From Oerskovia sp042887685 (GTDB lineage: Bacteria; Actinomycetota; Actinomycetes; Actinomycetales; Cellulomonadaceae): a stretch of DNA of 64,000 bases. Shown here piece after piece: positions 44,920 through 54,124 of the stretch. The notes beneath the pieces were generated by a model. That model had not been told where the DNA came from. It ran no database searches and was given only the letters and a program-made list of their open reading frames with translations. Position numbers and translations under genes: made by a program. Each line of letters starts with the position of its first letter. The stretch's first letter is position 1. The stretch spans positions 62,001-126,000 of the forward strand of contig NZ_JBHVOS010000002.1 of assembly GCF_042887685.1 (NCBI RefSeq). The letters are read 5' to 3'.

Positions 44920-46392
44920 TCACACCCTGCTCGGCAGGACGACCGTGACCACCGTAGGCCCACCGACCGGGCTCACGAGGTCCAACGTGCCGTCGACCGA
45001 CCGGACCCGCTCCTCGAGACCCGCGAGCCCCGAGCGGTGGCCGCGCGCGTCGGGCGTCGAGATGCGTGCACCGCCCTGCCCGTCGTCGCGCACGCGCAGG
45101 CGCAGCCGCGAGCCGTCCTCCTCGACGAGCACGTAGACGCCCGAGGCGCGCGCGTGCTTGGCGGCGTTCGTCACGAGCTCGGCGACGCAGAAGTACGCGA
45201 TGGTCTCGACGGCCGGCGACGGTGCGATGCCCGGGTCGACGTCGACCGTCACGGGCAGCGGGGACCTGGCCGCGAGCGTCTCGAGGGCGACCGCGAGGCC
45301 GTTGTCGAGCGCGGGCGGGTGGATGCCCCGGGCGAGCTCGCGGAGCTCGACGAGCGCCTCCTTGGTCGACGCGTGCGCGTTGTCGACGAGCTCGAGGGCG
45401 TCGGACGCGTCACCGCCCGCCGCGAGCTGCTCCTTGGCCTCGCCGAGCTGCATCGCGACCGCGACGAGCCGGGCCTGGGTGCCGTCGTGCAGGTCGCGCT
45501 CGATGCGGCGCAGCTTGGCGTCCGCGTCCTCCACGGTCCTGCCGCGGGACTTCTCGAGGTCGGCCACGCGCAGGCTCGCCCGGGTCGGGCCGAGCAGGTT
45601 GACCGACAGGAGACGGAAGAGCTGGGCGAACCCGCGCACGAGCTGCGGCCACAGCCACCACAGCGCGATCCCCACGGCCGCGAGCGCCGACTGGCGCAGC
45701 GGGGTGTCGACGAACCAGCCCGACCCCATCTGTGCACCGCGGTGCCACTCACCGTCGGAGCCGAGCTGCGCGGGCAGGAACTGCGACCAGAACCAGTGCG
45801 TCGCGGCCCCCAGCGAGACGAAGAAGAACGTCACCGACACGACGAAGGCGACGAGCGCCAGGAAGAAGCTCACGAACATGAAGGTCATGGCCCGCCACCC
45901 GGGACCGTCCGACAGGTTCGACCACAGCATGCGCCAGAACCCGCGCCGCGGCGTGTGCGGCGTGGGTGGCAGCACGTCGACCGAGAGCATCGAGCGCGCC
46001 ATCGTGCGGTACATGCCGCCCCAGCCGCGCGCCCCGAGGACCAGGCCGCCCGAGACCACGAGCCCCACGACCGTCACGAGGATCCCCGCCGTGAAGCTCA
46101 CGGTGAACATCACGTACGTGAACGCAAAGGGCGCGACGAACAACGACAGCCACAGGTAGCCGAACTCGCGCCAGGTCTGGCGCGCGAACGGGGCGGCCAG
46201 GAAGCCGACCGGCTCGCGCAGGTCAACGTAGCGAGGGTCGAGCCCGGCGTGGACGTGCCGCAGGTCACCGGGTGCGACCGGCTCGGTCTCGAAGGACGGG
46301 ACCTGCTCGGCGGGCGGCGCGTACCCGGGCGTGGGTCCGCCGTCGGGCGCGGCGTCGCCGAGCGGCGGCTGGGGGGATGTCACAGCAGACAT
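44920..46392 (-). CDS. Sensor histidine kinase of the HisKA_3 type with multi-span sensor domain
   Basis: A 490-residue kinase. The N-terminal 60 residues are Pro-rich and cytosolic. Then come about five membrane helices, for example GYLWLSLFVAPFAFTYVMFT, GILVTVVGLVVSGGLVLGAR and FMFVSFFLALVAFVVSVTFF, in the layout of the putative sensor domain family. The HisKA_3 motif is RRIERDLHDGTQARLVAVAM (His about 302) and the N box is AELVTNAAKHARAS. ATG at 46392 has AGGAG ten bases upstream. It partners the LuxR-type regulator. Confidence 0.94.
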   Translation of the reverse strand: MSAVTSPQPPLGDAAPDGGPTPGYAPPAEQVPSFETEPVAPGDLRHVHAGLDPRYVDLREPVGFLAAPFARQTWREFGYLWLSLFVAPFAFTYVMFTVSFTAGILVTVVGLVVSGGLVLGARGWGGMYRTMARSMLSVDVLPPTPHTPRRGFWRMLWSNLSDGPGWRAMTFMFVSFFLALVAFVVSVTFFFVSLGAATHWFWSQFLPAQLGSDGEWHRGAQMGSGWFVDTPLRQSALAAVGIALWWLWPQLVRGFAQLFRLLSVNLLGPTRASLRVADLEKSRGRTVEDADAKLRRIERDLHDGTQARLVAVAMQLGEAKEQLAAGGDASDALELVDNAHASTKEALVELRELARGIHPPALDNGLAVALETLAARSPLPVTVDVDPGIAPSPAVETIAYFCVAELVTNAAKHARASGVYVLVEEDGSRLRLRVRDDGQGGARISTPDARGHRSGLAGLEERVRSVDGTLDLVSPVGGPTVVTVVLPSRV

Positions 46393-46481
46393 GGTGGCAG
46401 GACTCCTGGGTCTGGTTCGAGCGGTACCACCAGTCTCGCCGACCGGTGCCCGCACGCCCAGGGTGCGCGCCGCCGTCGTGC

Positions 46482-46499
46482 AGGGGGGATGTCCCCCCT
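46482..46499. promoter_or_regulatory. Palindrome AGGGGGGA-TG-TCCCCCCT, copy 2
   Basis: A perfect 18-base palindrome about 90 bases upstream of the kinase start and just past the end of the membrane-protein gene. It extends copy 1 (44107-44120) by two bases on each side. A one-sided relative, GGGGGGATGTCA, lies near 46371 inside the kinase gene. Confidence 0.55.
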
Positions 46500-46514
46500 C
46501 TCACGGCGCCCCGC

Positions 46515-47948
46515 TCAGTGCGCGGCCGGCGTGCCGGCCTCCTCCTCGGCGCGGCCCTCCTGCCCGACGGCGGCCCCCGGCTCCCCCGGCCCGCTCACCC
46601 TCGCCGCACCACGCGCGGGCGCCGACACCACCTGGACCGCGACCACCAGGACGGCCGCGACCAGCGCGATGACCAGGATCGTGCTCCCGCTCGGGTAGCG
46701 CGAGAACACCAGGACGGCGAGCGCCCCGGCGAGGACGAGCGCGATCAGCGGCCAGCGCAGCCGCGCGACCCAGACCTCGAACGGGTGCGGAGCCCGCCCG
46801 CTGTCCCCGGCGTGGCCGCGGCTGACGGCGCGCACGAGCCAGTTGAACCCGCCGCGGACCGCGACCGCCGACCGGCTGGGACCCGTGAGGTAGGCGGCGA
46901 GCACGACGACCACCCCGAACGCGAACACCGCACGCAACGACGTGCGCAGCGGGACCAGCACCGCGTCGATCAGCGCTGTCGCCGCCGAGGGCGACAGGGT
47001 CTCCGACGGCACGGCGCTCAGGTACAGCGACCGGCCGACCGTGATCCCGATCGCGAGGACCGCCATCGCGACGACGTACGTGACGCCCGCGAGGATCACC
47101 GCCCGGCGGCGTCGACCGCGAGGGGCCGCCCACACCGCACCGACCGCGACGAGGAGCGAGAGCCACGGCAGGACGTTCGCTGCCTTGCTCAGGGCGGCCA
47201 CCGCACGCTGCGCCGTCACGACGTCGTCCGAGGTGAACAGCACGAACTGCGGGTTGATCGACGGCAGGTTCTCGACGAACGTGAAGCCCCTCGCCGACAG
47301 CCGCTTCGTGACCTCGTCGATCATGGGCCCGAGCGAGAGCGTGACCTGGCCGTTCGCGTCGGCCGTCACCGCCGTGCCGCCCTCGCCCGTGAGGACCGCG
47401 ACGAGGTTCTTGTGGGCCTGGCGGTTCGCGACGATCCACAGCTCCTCGAACCTCGGCGACGTGACCATGCGGTCCACGGTCGAGCGGACGAACGACTCGC
47501 CCTGGCTCGCGAGGAGCGGCGCCAGGCCCTGCACCTGGGGCGGGACCTGGTCGACGTTCTGCGTGAGCGTCGCGAGCGCCTGCGTCGTGACGGTCTCCAG
47601 GTCGATCCGCTCGAGGATCGCGTCCGAGACCTTGGTGCTGATCTCGGCCTGGATCGCGGGGTCCGAGCCCAGCGGGGTGACCGTCGCGACGTAGTGGTCG
47701 GTGTCGAGGATCTCGCCGCGCACGTACCGGGCGAGGACCGAGCCGAGCATGAGAACGCCCGCGAGGACCAGGAGCACCGCGACGGCCGTCCAGCGGAGCC
47801 ACCCGCCGCGACGGGGCGCTGCGGCGGGAACCGTCCCGGGGGGCGGGGTCGCGCGCTCGGCCCGCAGTCGCCGGACCTCCGCACGCAGGGCCTCGAGCTC
47901 TGCTCGTTCGGGGTCGCTGATCGTGGGCTCGCTCGGGATCGTCGCCAT
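46515..47948 (-). CDS. Large actinobacterial membrane protein of unknown function
   Basis: A 477-residue protein. A coiled-coil-like start (ERAELEALRAEVRRLRAERA) is followed by a first membrane helix (AVAVLLVLAGVLMLGSVLAR) and an extracytoplasmic region of about 180 residues (ILDTDHYVATVTPLGSDPAI). The C-terminal half has further helices, such as LPWLSLLVAVGAVWAAP, VTYVVAMAVLAIGITVGRSL and WPLIALVLAGALAVLVFSRY. The pattern is that of a common actinobacterial family without assigned function. ATG at 47948 has AGGAGA upstream. Repeat array B lies directly upstream of this gene. Confidence 0.8.
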   Translation of the reverse strand: MATIPSEPTISDPERAELEALRAEVRRLRAERATPPPGTVPAAAPRRGGWLRWTAVAVLLVLAGVLMLGSVLARYVRGEILDTDHYVATVTPLGSDPAIQAEISTKVSDAILERIDLETVTTQALATLTQNVDQVPPQVQGLAPLLASQGESFVRSTVDRMVTSPRFEELWIVANRQAHKNLVAVLTGEGGTAVTADANGQVTLSLGPMIDEVTKRLSARGFTFVENLPSINPQFVLFTSDDVVTAQRAVAALSKAANVLPWLSLLVAVGAVWAAPRGRRRRAVILAGVTYVVAMAVLAIGITVGRSLYLSAVPSETLSPSAATALIDAVLVPLRTSLRAVFAFGVVVVLAAYLTGPSRSAVAVRGGFNWLVRAVSRGHAGDSGRAPHPFEVWVARLRWPLIALVLAGALAVLVFSRYPSGSTILVIALVAAVLVVAVQVVSAPARGAARVSGPGEPGAAVGQEGRAEEEAGTPAAH

Positions 47949-48003
47949 CGTCTTCTCCTGTCGGCGCGCTGCTGGGACCATCCTCGCGCAGGAGTGCCGG
48001 AAG

Positions 48004-48170
48004 CGCCCACGGTGACGAGAGGGCCCGCCGAGGGCGACGCCGAGGACCGCCGACGGTGACGCGACCGCCCGCCGACGGCGACGCACCGCCGCGCCCAGGG
48101 CGACGTGACCGCCCGCCGAGGGCGACGAGGTCGCCCGCCGAGGGTGACGTCCCACCTCGCCCAAGGTGAC
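48004..48170 (+). repeat. 22-base-period array B (8 cores)
   Basis: Eight 13-base cores start at 48004, 48026, 48048, 48070, 48092, 48114, 48136 and 48158, exactly 22 bases apart. All fit CGCC(G/C)A(C/G/A)GG(T/C)GAC. The 9-base spacers all differ. The array fills the space between the start of the membrane-protein gene and the ahcY terminator. The period is not a multiple of three, so it is not coding. Confidence 0.95.
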
Positions 48171-48181
48171 CGCACACGAAA

Positions 48182-48207
48182 GGCCGGGCTCCTCCCGGAA
48201 CCCGGCC
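48182..48207 (-). terminator. ahcY terminator
   Basis: On the minus strand an 11-base stem (one G-T pair; 48197-48207 with 48182-48192) has a four-base loop and is followed by TTTCG. It lies 41 bases after the ahcY stop. Confidence 0.85.
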
Positions 48208-48248
48208 CTCCGTCGTCGGGCCCCTCGCTCAGGGGCGTGCGCGACCGC

Positions 48249-49781
<1,533 letters not shown>

Positions 49782-49816
49782 GGTGCTCCGAACGACGGTT
49801 CTGACGGTGTCTCCCC

Positions 49817-49822
49817 AGACTA
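49817..49822 (-). promoter_or_regulatory. -10 box TAGTCT for ahcY
   Basis: Minus-strand TAGTCT about 35 bases before the ATG gives a leader of roughly 29 bases that includes the ribosome binding site. Confidence 0.5.
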
Positions 49823-49840
49823 CCGGCGACGGCGCCCCGG

Positions 49841-50009
49841 GTGCTGGGGTGACCACCGTGGGCGGCTCCCCGGGTGCCGAGGGTGACCACCGGGGGCGGC
49901 TCCCCGGGTGCCGAGGGTGACCACCGGGGGCGCCGGGGGTGACGCACACCGCCGCTGACGGTGACGGACGCGGCCGCCGAGGGCGACGCACACCGCCGCC
50001 GGCGGTGAC
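49841..50009 (+). repeat. 22/34-base-period array C (7 cores)
   Basis: Core ends fall at 49853, 49887, 49921, 49943, 49965, 49987 and 50009. The first two intervals are 34 bases, with nearly identical 21-base spacers; the next four are 22 bases. The array lies in the divergent region between ahcY and the endonuclease-like gene, just upstream of the ahcY -10 box. Positions 50010-50198 show only the presumed promoter of the next gene. Confidence 0.92.
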
Positions 50010-50198
50010 CGGATCCCGCGTCGACGGCGCCGCGCCCGGGGCGCGATCCCGAGGCCGGACGCCGGGTGTGGGAGGACGCCGAGCGGTGCCCCCGCCCCCG
50101 TAGGGGACTCCCCGTGCACAGGCCACGTCCACGGATCGCCGCCCACAGCCGACTCCGCGTCCCGCACGCCACGGCGACACGTTCGGCACCATCCAGCC

Positions 50199-51077
50199 AT
50201 GCGGAACATCGATGACCACGGACAGCTCCTCCTGCGCACGACCGACGCCCGGGACCTCGTCCCGGCACGTCTGGGCGGCCCGCTCCTGCGACGTGTCGCA
50301 CGAGACGTGCTCGCACCGGCGCGGCACTCCCTCACCTACGGCGACCGGGTCCGCGCGACCCGGCTCGCGCTTCCGACGGACGCCGTCCTGTGCGGGACGA
50401 CGGCCGCGTGGATCCACGGCGTGGACCAGGCGAGCGCTGCACACCCGGTCGAGGTCGGCGCCCACCACGGCAGACGGGTCCGGTCCGCCGACGGACGCAC
50501 CTCTCGGGGCCGTTCGTTCCACCCCGACGACGTGCAGGGCTCTCCCTGGGGGCTCGTCACGACACCTGCTCGTACGGCGTACGACCTCGCCCGCGACCCC
50601 GTGCTCCTGCGGTCGGTCCCGCGGCTGGACGCGCTCGTCCGGGCGACCGCTCTGGGCGTCGCCGACGTCTGGCCCGTCGTCGAACGCAACCCGGGAGCCC
50701 GCTGGATCACCATGGTTCCCCGCGCGTTCGACCTCGTCGACGCCGGCGCCGAGTCGGTGCGCGAGTCGATGCTGCGGGTGCTCCTCGCCCTGGAGGGCTT
50801 CCCGCGTCTCGTCGCGCAGCACGAGCTCCACGACGCGGCCGGGGCGTTCGTGGCGCGGCTCGACCTGGCGAACCCCGAGCTCCGCGTCGGCGTCGAGTAC
50901 GACGGCGCCTATCACCTCAGTCCCGACCAGGCGACAAGGGACCGGGTGCGCGGTGATCGGGTGCGTGCGAACGGGTGGGGTCTGCTGGTCGTGGACAACG
51001 CGCTGTTCGCCCGGCGCGAGGCCCTGTTCGCGGCGGTGGCCGCGCTGTTCGAGCAGGCGCGGCGCCCTCGGTGGTGA
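50199..51077 (+). CDS. Endonuclease-fold (DUF559-like) protein with N-terminal AbiEi-like region
   Basis: A 292-residue cytosolic protein. The C-terminal third has the PD-(D/E)xK-like pattern ELRVGVEYDGAYHL then RDRVRGDRVRANGWGLLVVD, as in DUF559 and very-short-patch-repair-type nucleases. The N-terminal part (LLRTTDARDLVPARLGGPLL and AVLCGTTAAWIHGVD) resembles the helix-turn-helix start of AbiEi-type antitoxin proteins. Proteins of this kind are numerous and variable in actinomycetes, with unknown targets. ATG at 50199 has CACCAT six bases upstream. It is bracketed by repeat arrays C and D in opposite orientation. Confidence 0.78.
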   Translation: MRNIDDHGQLLLRTTDARDLVPARLGGPLLRRVARDVLAPARHSLTYGDRVRATRLALPTDAVLCGTTAAWIHGVDQASAAHPVEVGAHHGRRVRSADGRTSRGRSFHPDDVQGSPWGLVTTPARTAYDLARDPVLLRSVPRLDALVRATALGVADVWPVVERNPGARWITMVPRAFDLVDAGAESVRESMLRVLLALEGFPRLVAQHELHDAAGAFVARLDLANPELRVGVEYDGAYHLSPDQATRDRVRGDRVRANGWGLLVVDNALFARREALFAAVAALFEQARRPRW

Positions 51078-51124
51078 GGGTGGGCTCTCGCGCGGCGGTC
51101 GTCGGCCCGACGGCGTCACTCACC

Positions 51125-51247
51125 GTCACCCTCGGCGCACCGGGGCGTCACCCTCGGAGGGCAGGAGCGTCACCGCCGGCGCACCAGCACGTCACCGCCG
51201 GCGGGCAGGAGCGTCACCCTCGGCGCAACGGAGCGTCACCGCCGGCG
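51125..51247 (-). repeat. 22-base-period array D (6 cores, inverted)
   Basis: Six cores read GTCACC(C/G)(C/T)CGG(C/A)G on the plus strand, so they are in the opposite orientation to arrays A-C. They start at 51125, 51147, 51169, 51191, 51213 and 51235, exactly 22 bases apart. The spacer GGCAGGAGC occurs twice. The array follows the endonuclease-like gene. Confidence 0.95.
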
Positions 51248-51697
51248 GCCCCAGCAGCCGAGCCGCAGCAGATGAACAGTTCGCGCCCGCGCGCGATAAC
51301 AAATGTGCTTGACCATATCAAGGTCACGAAGCGATAACGATCCCGCGAATGGTCAAAACCGCGCGCTTTCAACGATTGTACGGTCAAGCATCTCCCTGGA
51401 AACCGCCATGCACACCGGCCACTCGGTAGCAATTCGCCCTGAGATCGGGCAGGGTGCTGGAGACAGATCGACCTGTCCAGGACCGGCTCGCGCCGGGCCC
51501 ACGACAGGTCAGCGCCCGCTGCGCCTCGCGGCGGCCACCCACCCGGGTGGCCCCCGGCGGCGGGCCTCGATCCGGTGGACCGTGACGCGCCTCGCGGCGC
51601 TGAGCGCACCGGGAGGTCGCAGCCAGGTCACCCTGGCGCCCTCCGCGGAGCGTTCCGGACCTGCCACGACACCCGGAAGGTGGCGAGACCCGCCAGC
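51248..51697 (+). promoter_or_regulatory. Promoter region of the osmoprotectant importer
   Basis: This 450-base gene-free stretch includes an AT-richer part (51290-51400). It holds two copies of GCGATAAC (51293 and 51331), an inverted repeat TGACC-N7-GGTCA (51310-51326) and two further GGTCAA copies (51351 and 51382). They look like regulator sites for the proV operon. TACGGT at 51379 is a possible -10 box. From 51420 to 51697 I see no clear element and no convincing gene. Confidence 0.45.
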
Positions 51698-53125
51698 ATG
51701 ACCGCCAGCAGCACCAGCACGAGTACGAGCACCGAGCCACCCACGAGCACCGCCCCCGTCCTCATCCCTGTCGAGACCGAGCCCTTCCCCGGCGCCCACG
51801 GCGCCGCCCCCCTGCCTGACGACCGGCCCGTGGCCGTGAGCGTCCAGGGCGTCTACAAGGTCTTCGGCCGCCGTCCGCAGGAGGCCGTCCGACGCCTCAA
51901 GGACGGCGCGAGCCGCGCCGACGTCAAGACCCTGGGCACGGCCGCCGTGATCGACGCGAGCTTCGACGTCAAGCAGGGCGAGATCTTCGTCGTCATGGGC
52001 CTGTCGGGCTCGGGCAAGTCGACGCTCATCCGCATGCTCAACGGCCTGTGGAAGCCGTCGGCCGGCCACGTCCTCCTCGGCGACGAGGACCTCGCGACCG
52101 TGAACGCCAAGCAGCTGCGCGCCCTGCGTCGCAGCCGCGTGAGCATGGTGTTCCAGCACTTCGCCCTGCTCCCCCACCGCACGGTCCTGGACAACGCGGC
52201 CTACCCGCTCGAGATCCAGGGCATGGGCAAGGCCGAGCGCCGCGAGAAGGCGCAGCGGGCCCTGGACCTCGTGGGTCTGGGCGGCTGGCAGGACTCGCTG
52301 CCGTCGCAGCTCTCGGGTGGCATGCGCCAGCGCGTGGGGCTCGCCCGCGCGCTCGCCGCCGACACCGACGTGCTGCTCATGGACGAGGCCTTCTCCGCGC
52401 TCGACCCGCTCATCCGGCGCGAGATGCAGGAGCAGCTCCTCGACCTGCAGCAGACCCTGGGCAAGACCATCATCTTCATCACGCACGACCTCAACGAGGC
52501 CATGCACCTGGGCGACCGCATCGCGGTCATGCGTGACGGGCGCACGGTCCAGATCGGCACGGCCGAGGAGATCCTCTCCGACCCGGCGAACGACTACGTC
52601 GCGCAGTTCGTCGCCGACGTCGACCGCACCCGCGTCCTGACCGCCTCCTCGGTCATGGTCCGCCCGACCGCGGTCGTCCCGCTCGGTGGTGGCCCGCGCG
52701 TCGCGAGCCGCACCATGCGCGAGGCGCAGGTGTCGGCGGCCTACGTCGTCGACCGTCAGCGCGTCCTGCGCGGCGTCGTCCGCGACGCGGACGCGGTCGC
52801 GCTGCTCAAGTCGAGCGGCGACCACGCCACGAGCATCGAGTCGATCGTGCACGACGGCGTCGCTCCCGTGAGTGTCGACACCCCCCTGGCGGAGCTCTTC
52901 GCCCCGGCGGCCGAGTCTCCCCTGCCCGTCGCCGTGACGGACGACAAGAACCGGCTGGTCGGGGTCATCCCGCGCGTGACCCTCCTCGAGGCCATGGTGC
53001 CGCCCACGCTCGAGGAGACCGACGCCGTCGGGCCCGACGAGAGCGACGACGACCGGCCCACCGGCGCAGCCGAAGGCGCGACCGCCCCGCACGACGCCCC
53101 CACGACGGAAGGAGCGGGCGCATGA
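51698..53125 (+). CDS. proV: Glycine betaine/proline ABC transporter, ATP-binding subunit
   Basis: A 475-residue ATPase of an osmoprotectant importer. Walker A is GLSGSGKST (residues 101-109), the signature LSGGMRQRVGLARAL lies near 205, Walker B is DVLLMDEAFSALDP and the H loop is FITHDLNEA. After the ATPase, residues about 310-440 resemble paired CBS domains (SSVMVRPTAVVPLGGGPRVA, ESIVHDGVAPVSVDTPLAEL), which in OpuA sense ionic strength. An acidic tail follows. ATG at 51698 is used; GTG at 51680 is a close alternative. The proW ATG overlaps the stop. Confidence 0.95.
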   Translation: MTASSTSTSTSTEPPTSTAPVLIPVETEPFPGAHGAAPLPDDRPVAVSVQGVYKVFGRRPQEAVRRLKDGASRADVKTLGTAAVIDASFDVKQGEIFVVMGLSGSGKSTLIRMLNGLWKPSAGHVLLGDEDLATVNAKQLRALRRSRVSMVFQHFALLPHRTVLDNAAYPLEIQGMGKAERREKAQRALDLVGLGGWQDSLPSQLSGGMRQRVGLARALAADTDVLLMDEAFSALDPLIRREMQEQLLDLQQTLGKTIIFITHDLNEAMHLGDRIAVMRDGRTVQIGTAEEILSDPANDYVAQFVADVDRTRVLTASSVMVRPTAVVPLGGGPRVASRTMREAQVSAAYVVDRQRVLRGVVRDADAVALLKSSGDHATSIESIVHDGVAPVSVDTPLAELFAPAAESPLPVAVTDDKNRLVGVIPRVTLLEAMVPPTLEETDAVGPDESDDDRPTGAAEGATAPHDAPTTEGAGA

Positions 53126-53997
53126 GCACCACCGACACGTTCGTCCCCCGCCTGCCCTTCGGCGACTGGGTCGCCACCTTCGTGGACTGGCTCATCGCCT
53201 CGTTCAAGCCGTTCTTCGCGGTCGTCAAGGACGTCCTGCTGACCTGCTACGACGCCCTGGCCGCAGTGCTTCACGGTCCGCCCTTCCTCGTCGTCGCGCT
53301 CGTGCTCGCGGCCCTGGCGTTCTTTGCCAAGGGCTGGAAGCTGGGCGTCACGGCCCTCGTCGGCTTCGTCGTGATCGCGGGCGTCGACCAGTGGGACAAC
53401 GCCATGGACACCCTGGCGCTCGTCCTCGTCGCCAGCGTGATCTCGCTCGCGATCGGCATCCCGCTGGGCATCTGGGCCGCCCGGAACGACAAGGTCTCAC
53501 GCGTCGTGCGCCCCGTGCTCGACTTCATGCAGACCATGCCGGGATTCGTGTACCTCATCCCCATGGTCATGATCTTCCTGACGGGCGCCGTCCCCGGCAT
53601 CGTCGCGACCGTGGTGTTCGCCCTCGCCCCTGGCGTCCGCTTCACCGAGCTGGGCATCCGGCAGGTGGACAAGGAGGTCGTCGAGGCCGGGCACGCGTTC
53701 GGTTCGACCCCCGGGCGCATCCTGCGCCAGATCCAGCTGCCGCTCGCCATGCCGACCATCATGGCCGGCGTCAACCAGGTCATCATGCTCTCGCTCTCGA
53801 TGGTCGTGCTCGCCGGTCTCGTCGGCGCCGGCGGCCTGGGGGGCGACGTCGTGGCGGCGCTGCAGCGCGTCAACATCTCGCTCGGCTTCGAGGCGGGTCT
53901 GTCCGTCGTGATCCTCGCGATCTTCCTCGACCGCGTGACCTCGGCCCTCAGCACCCGCTCGCCCGTCGCCAAGGCCCTCGCGGCCACCGCGGTCTGA
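53122..53997 (+). CDS. proW: Glycine betaine/proline ABC transporter, permease
   Basis: A 291-residue permease with about seven membrane helices. The family EAA-type loop reads ELGIRQVDKEVVEAGHAFGS TPGRIL, and DFMQTMPGFVYLIPMVMIFL is the typical ProW/OpuAB helix. The N-terminal amphipathic part (FGDWVATFVDWLIASFKPFF) matches the family. ATGA overlap with proV ensures coupled translation. A perfect hairpin lies between this gene and proX. Confidence 0.96.
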   Translation: MSTTDTFVPRLPFGDWVATFVDWLIASFKPFFAVVKDVLLTCYDALAAVLHGPPFLVVALVLAALAFFAKGWKLGVTALVGFVVIAGVDQWDNAMDTLALVLVASVISLAIGIPLGIWAARNDKVSRVVRPVLDFMQTMPGFVYLIPMVMIFLTGAVPGIVATVVFALAPGVRFTELGIRQVDKEVVEAGHAFGSTPGRILRQIQLPLAMPTIMAGVNQVIMLSLSMVVLAGLVGAGGLGGDVVAALQRVNISLGFEAGLSVVILAIFLDRVTSALSTRSPVAKALAATAV

Positions 53998-54004
53998 GGC
54001 GCTC

Positions 54005-54032
54005 GGTCCGGGCGGCGCCTGCCGCCCGGACC
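54005..54032 (+). terminator. Intercistronic hairpin between proW and proX
   Basis: GGTCCGGGCGGC (54005-54016) pairs perfectly with GCCGCCCGGACC (54021-54032) around a four-base loop. It starts eight bases after proW. It may act as a partial terminator or protect the proV-proW mRNA end, allowing different amounts of ProX. Confidence 0.75.
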
Positions 54033-54124
54033 CACGCTCTCCAGCGCCCTCGCACTCCTCTGCACGACCACCAACCCAGGCCCGACCCGCCGCACCGCGG
54101 TCGGTCTGCCGAAGGAAGGACATC

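Noticed and set aside
48004..48170. Coding repeat or CRISPR interpretation of the 22-base arrays
   Set aside because: The period is not a multiple of three, spacers are only nine bases, and orientation differs between arrays.
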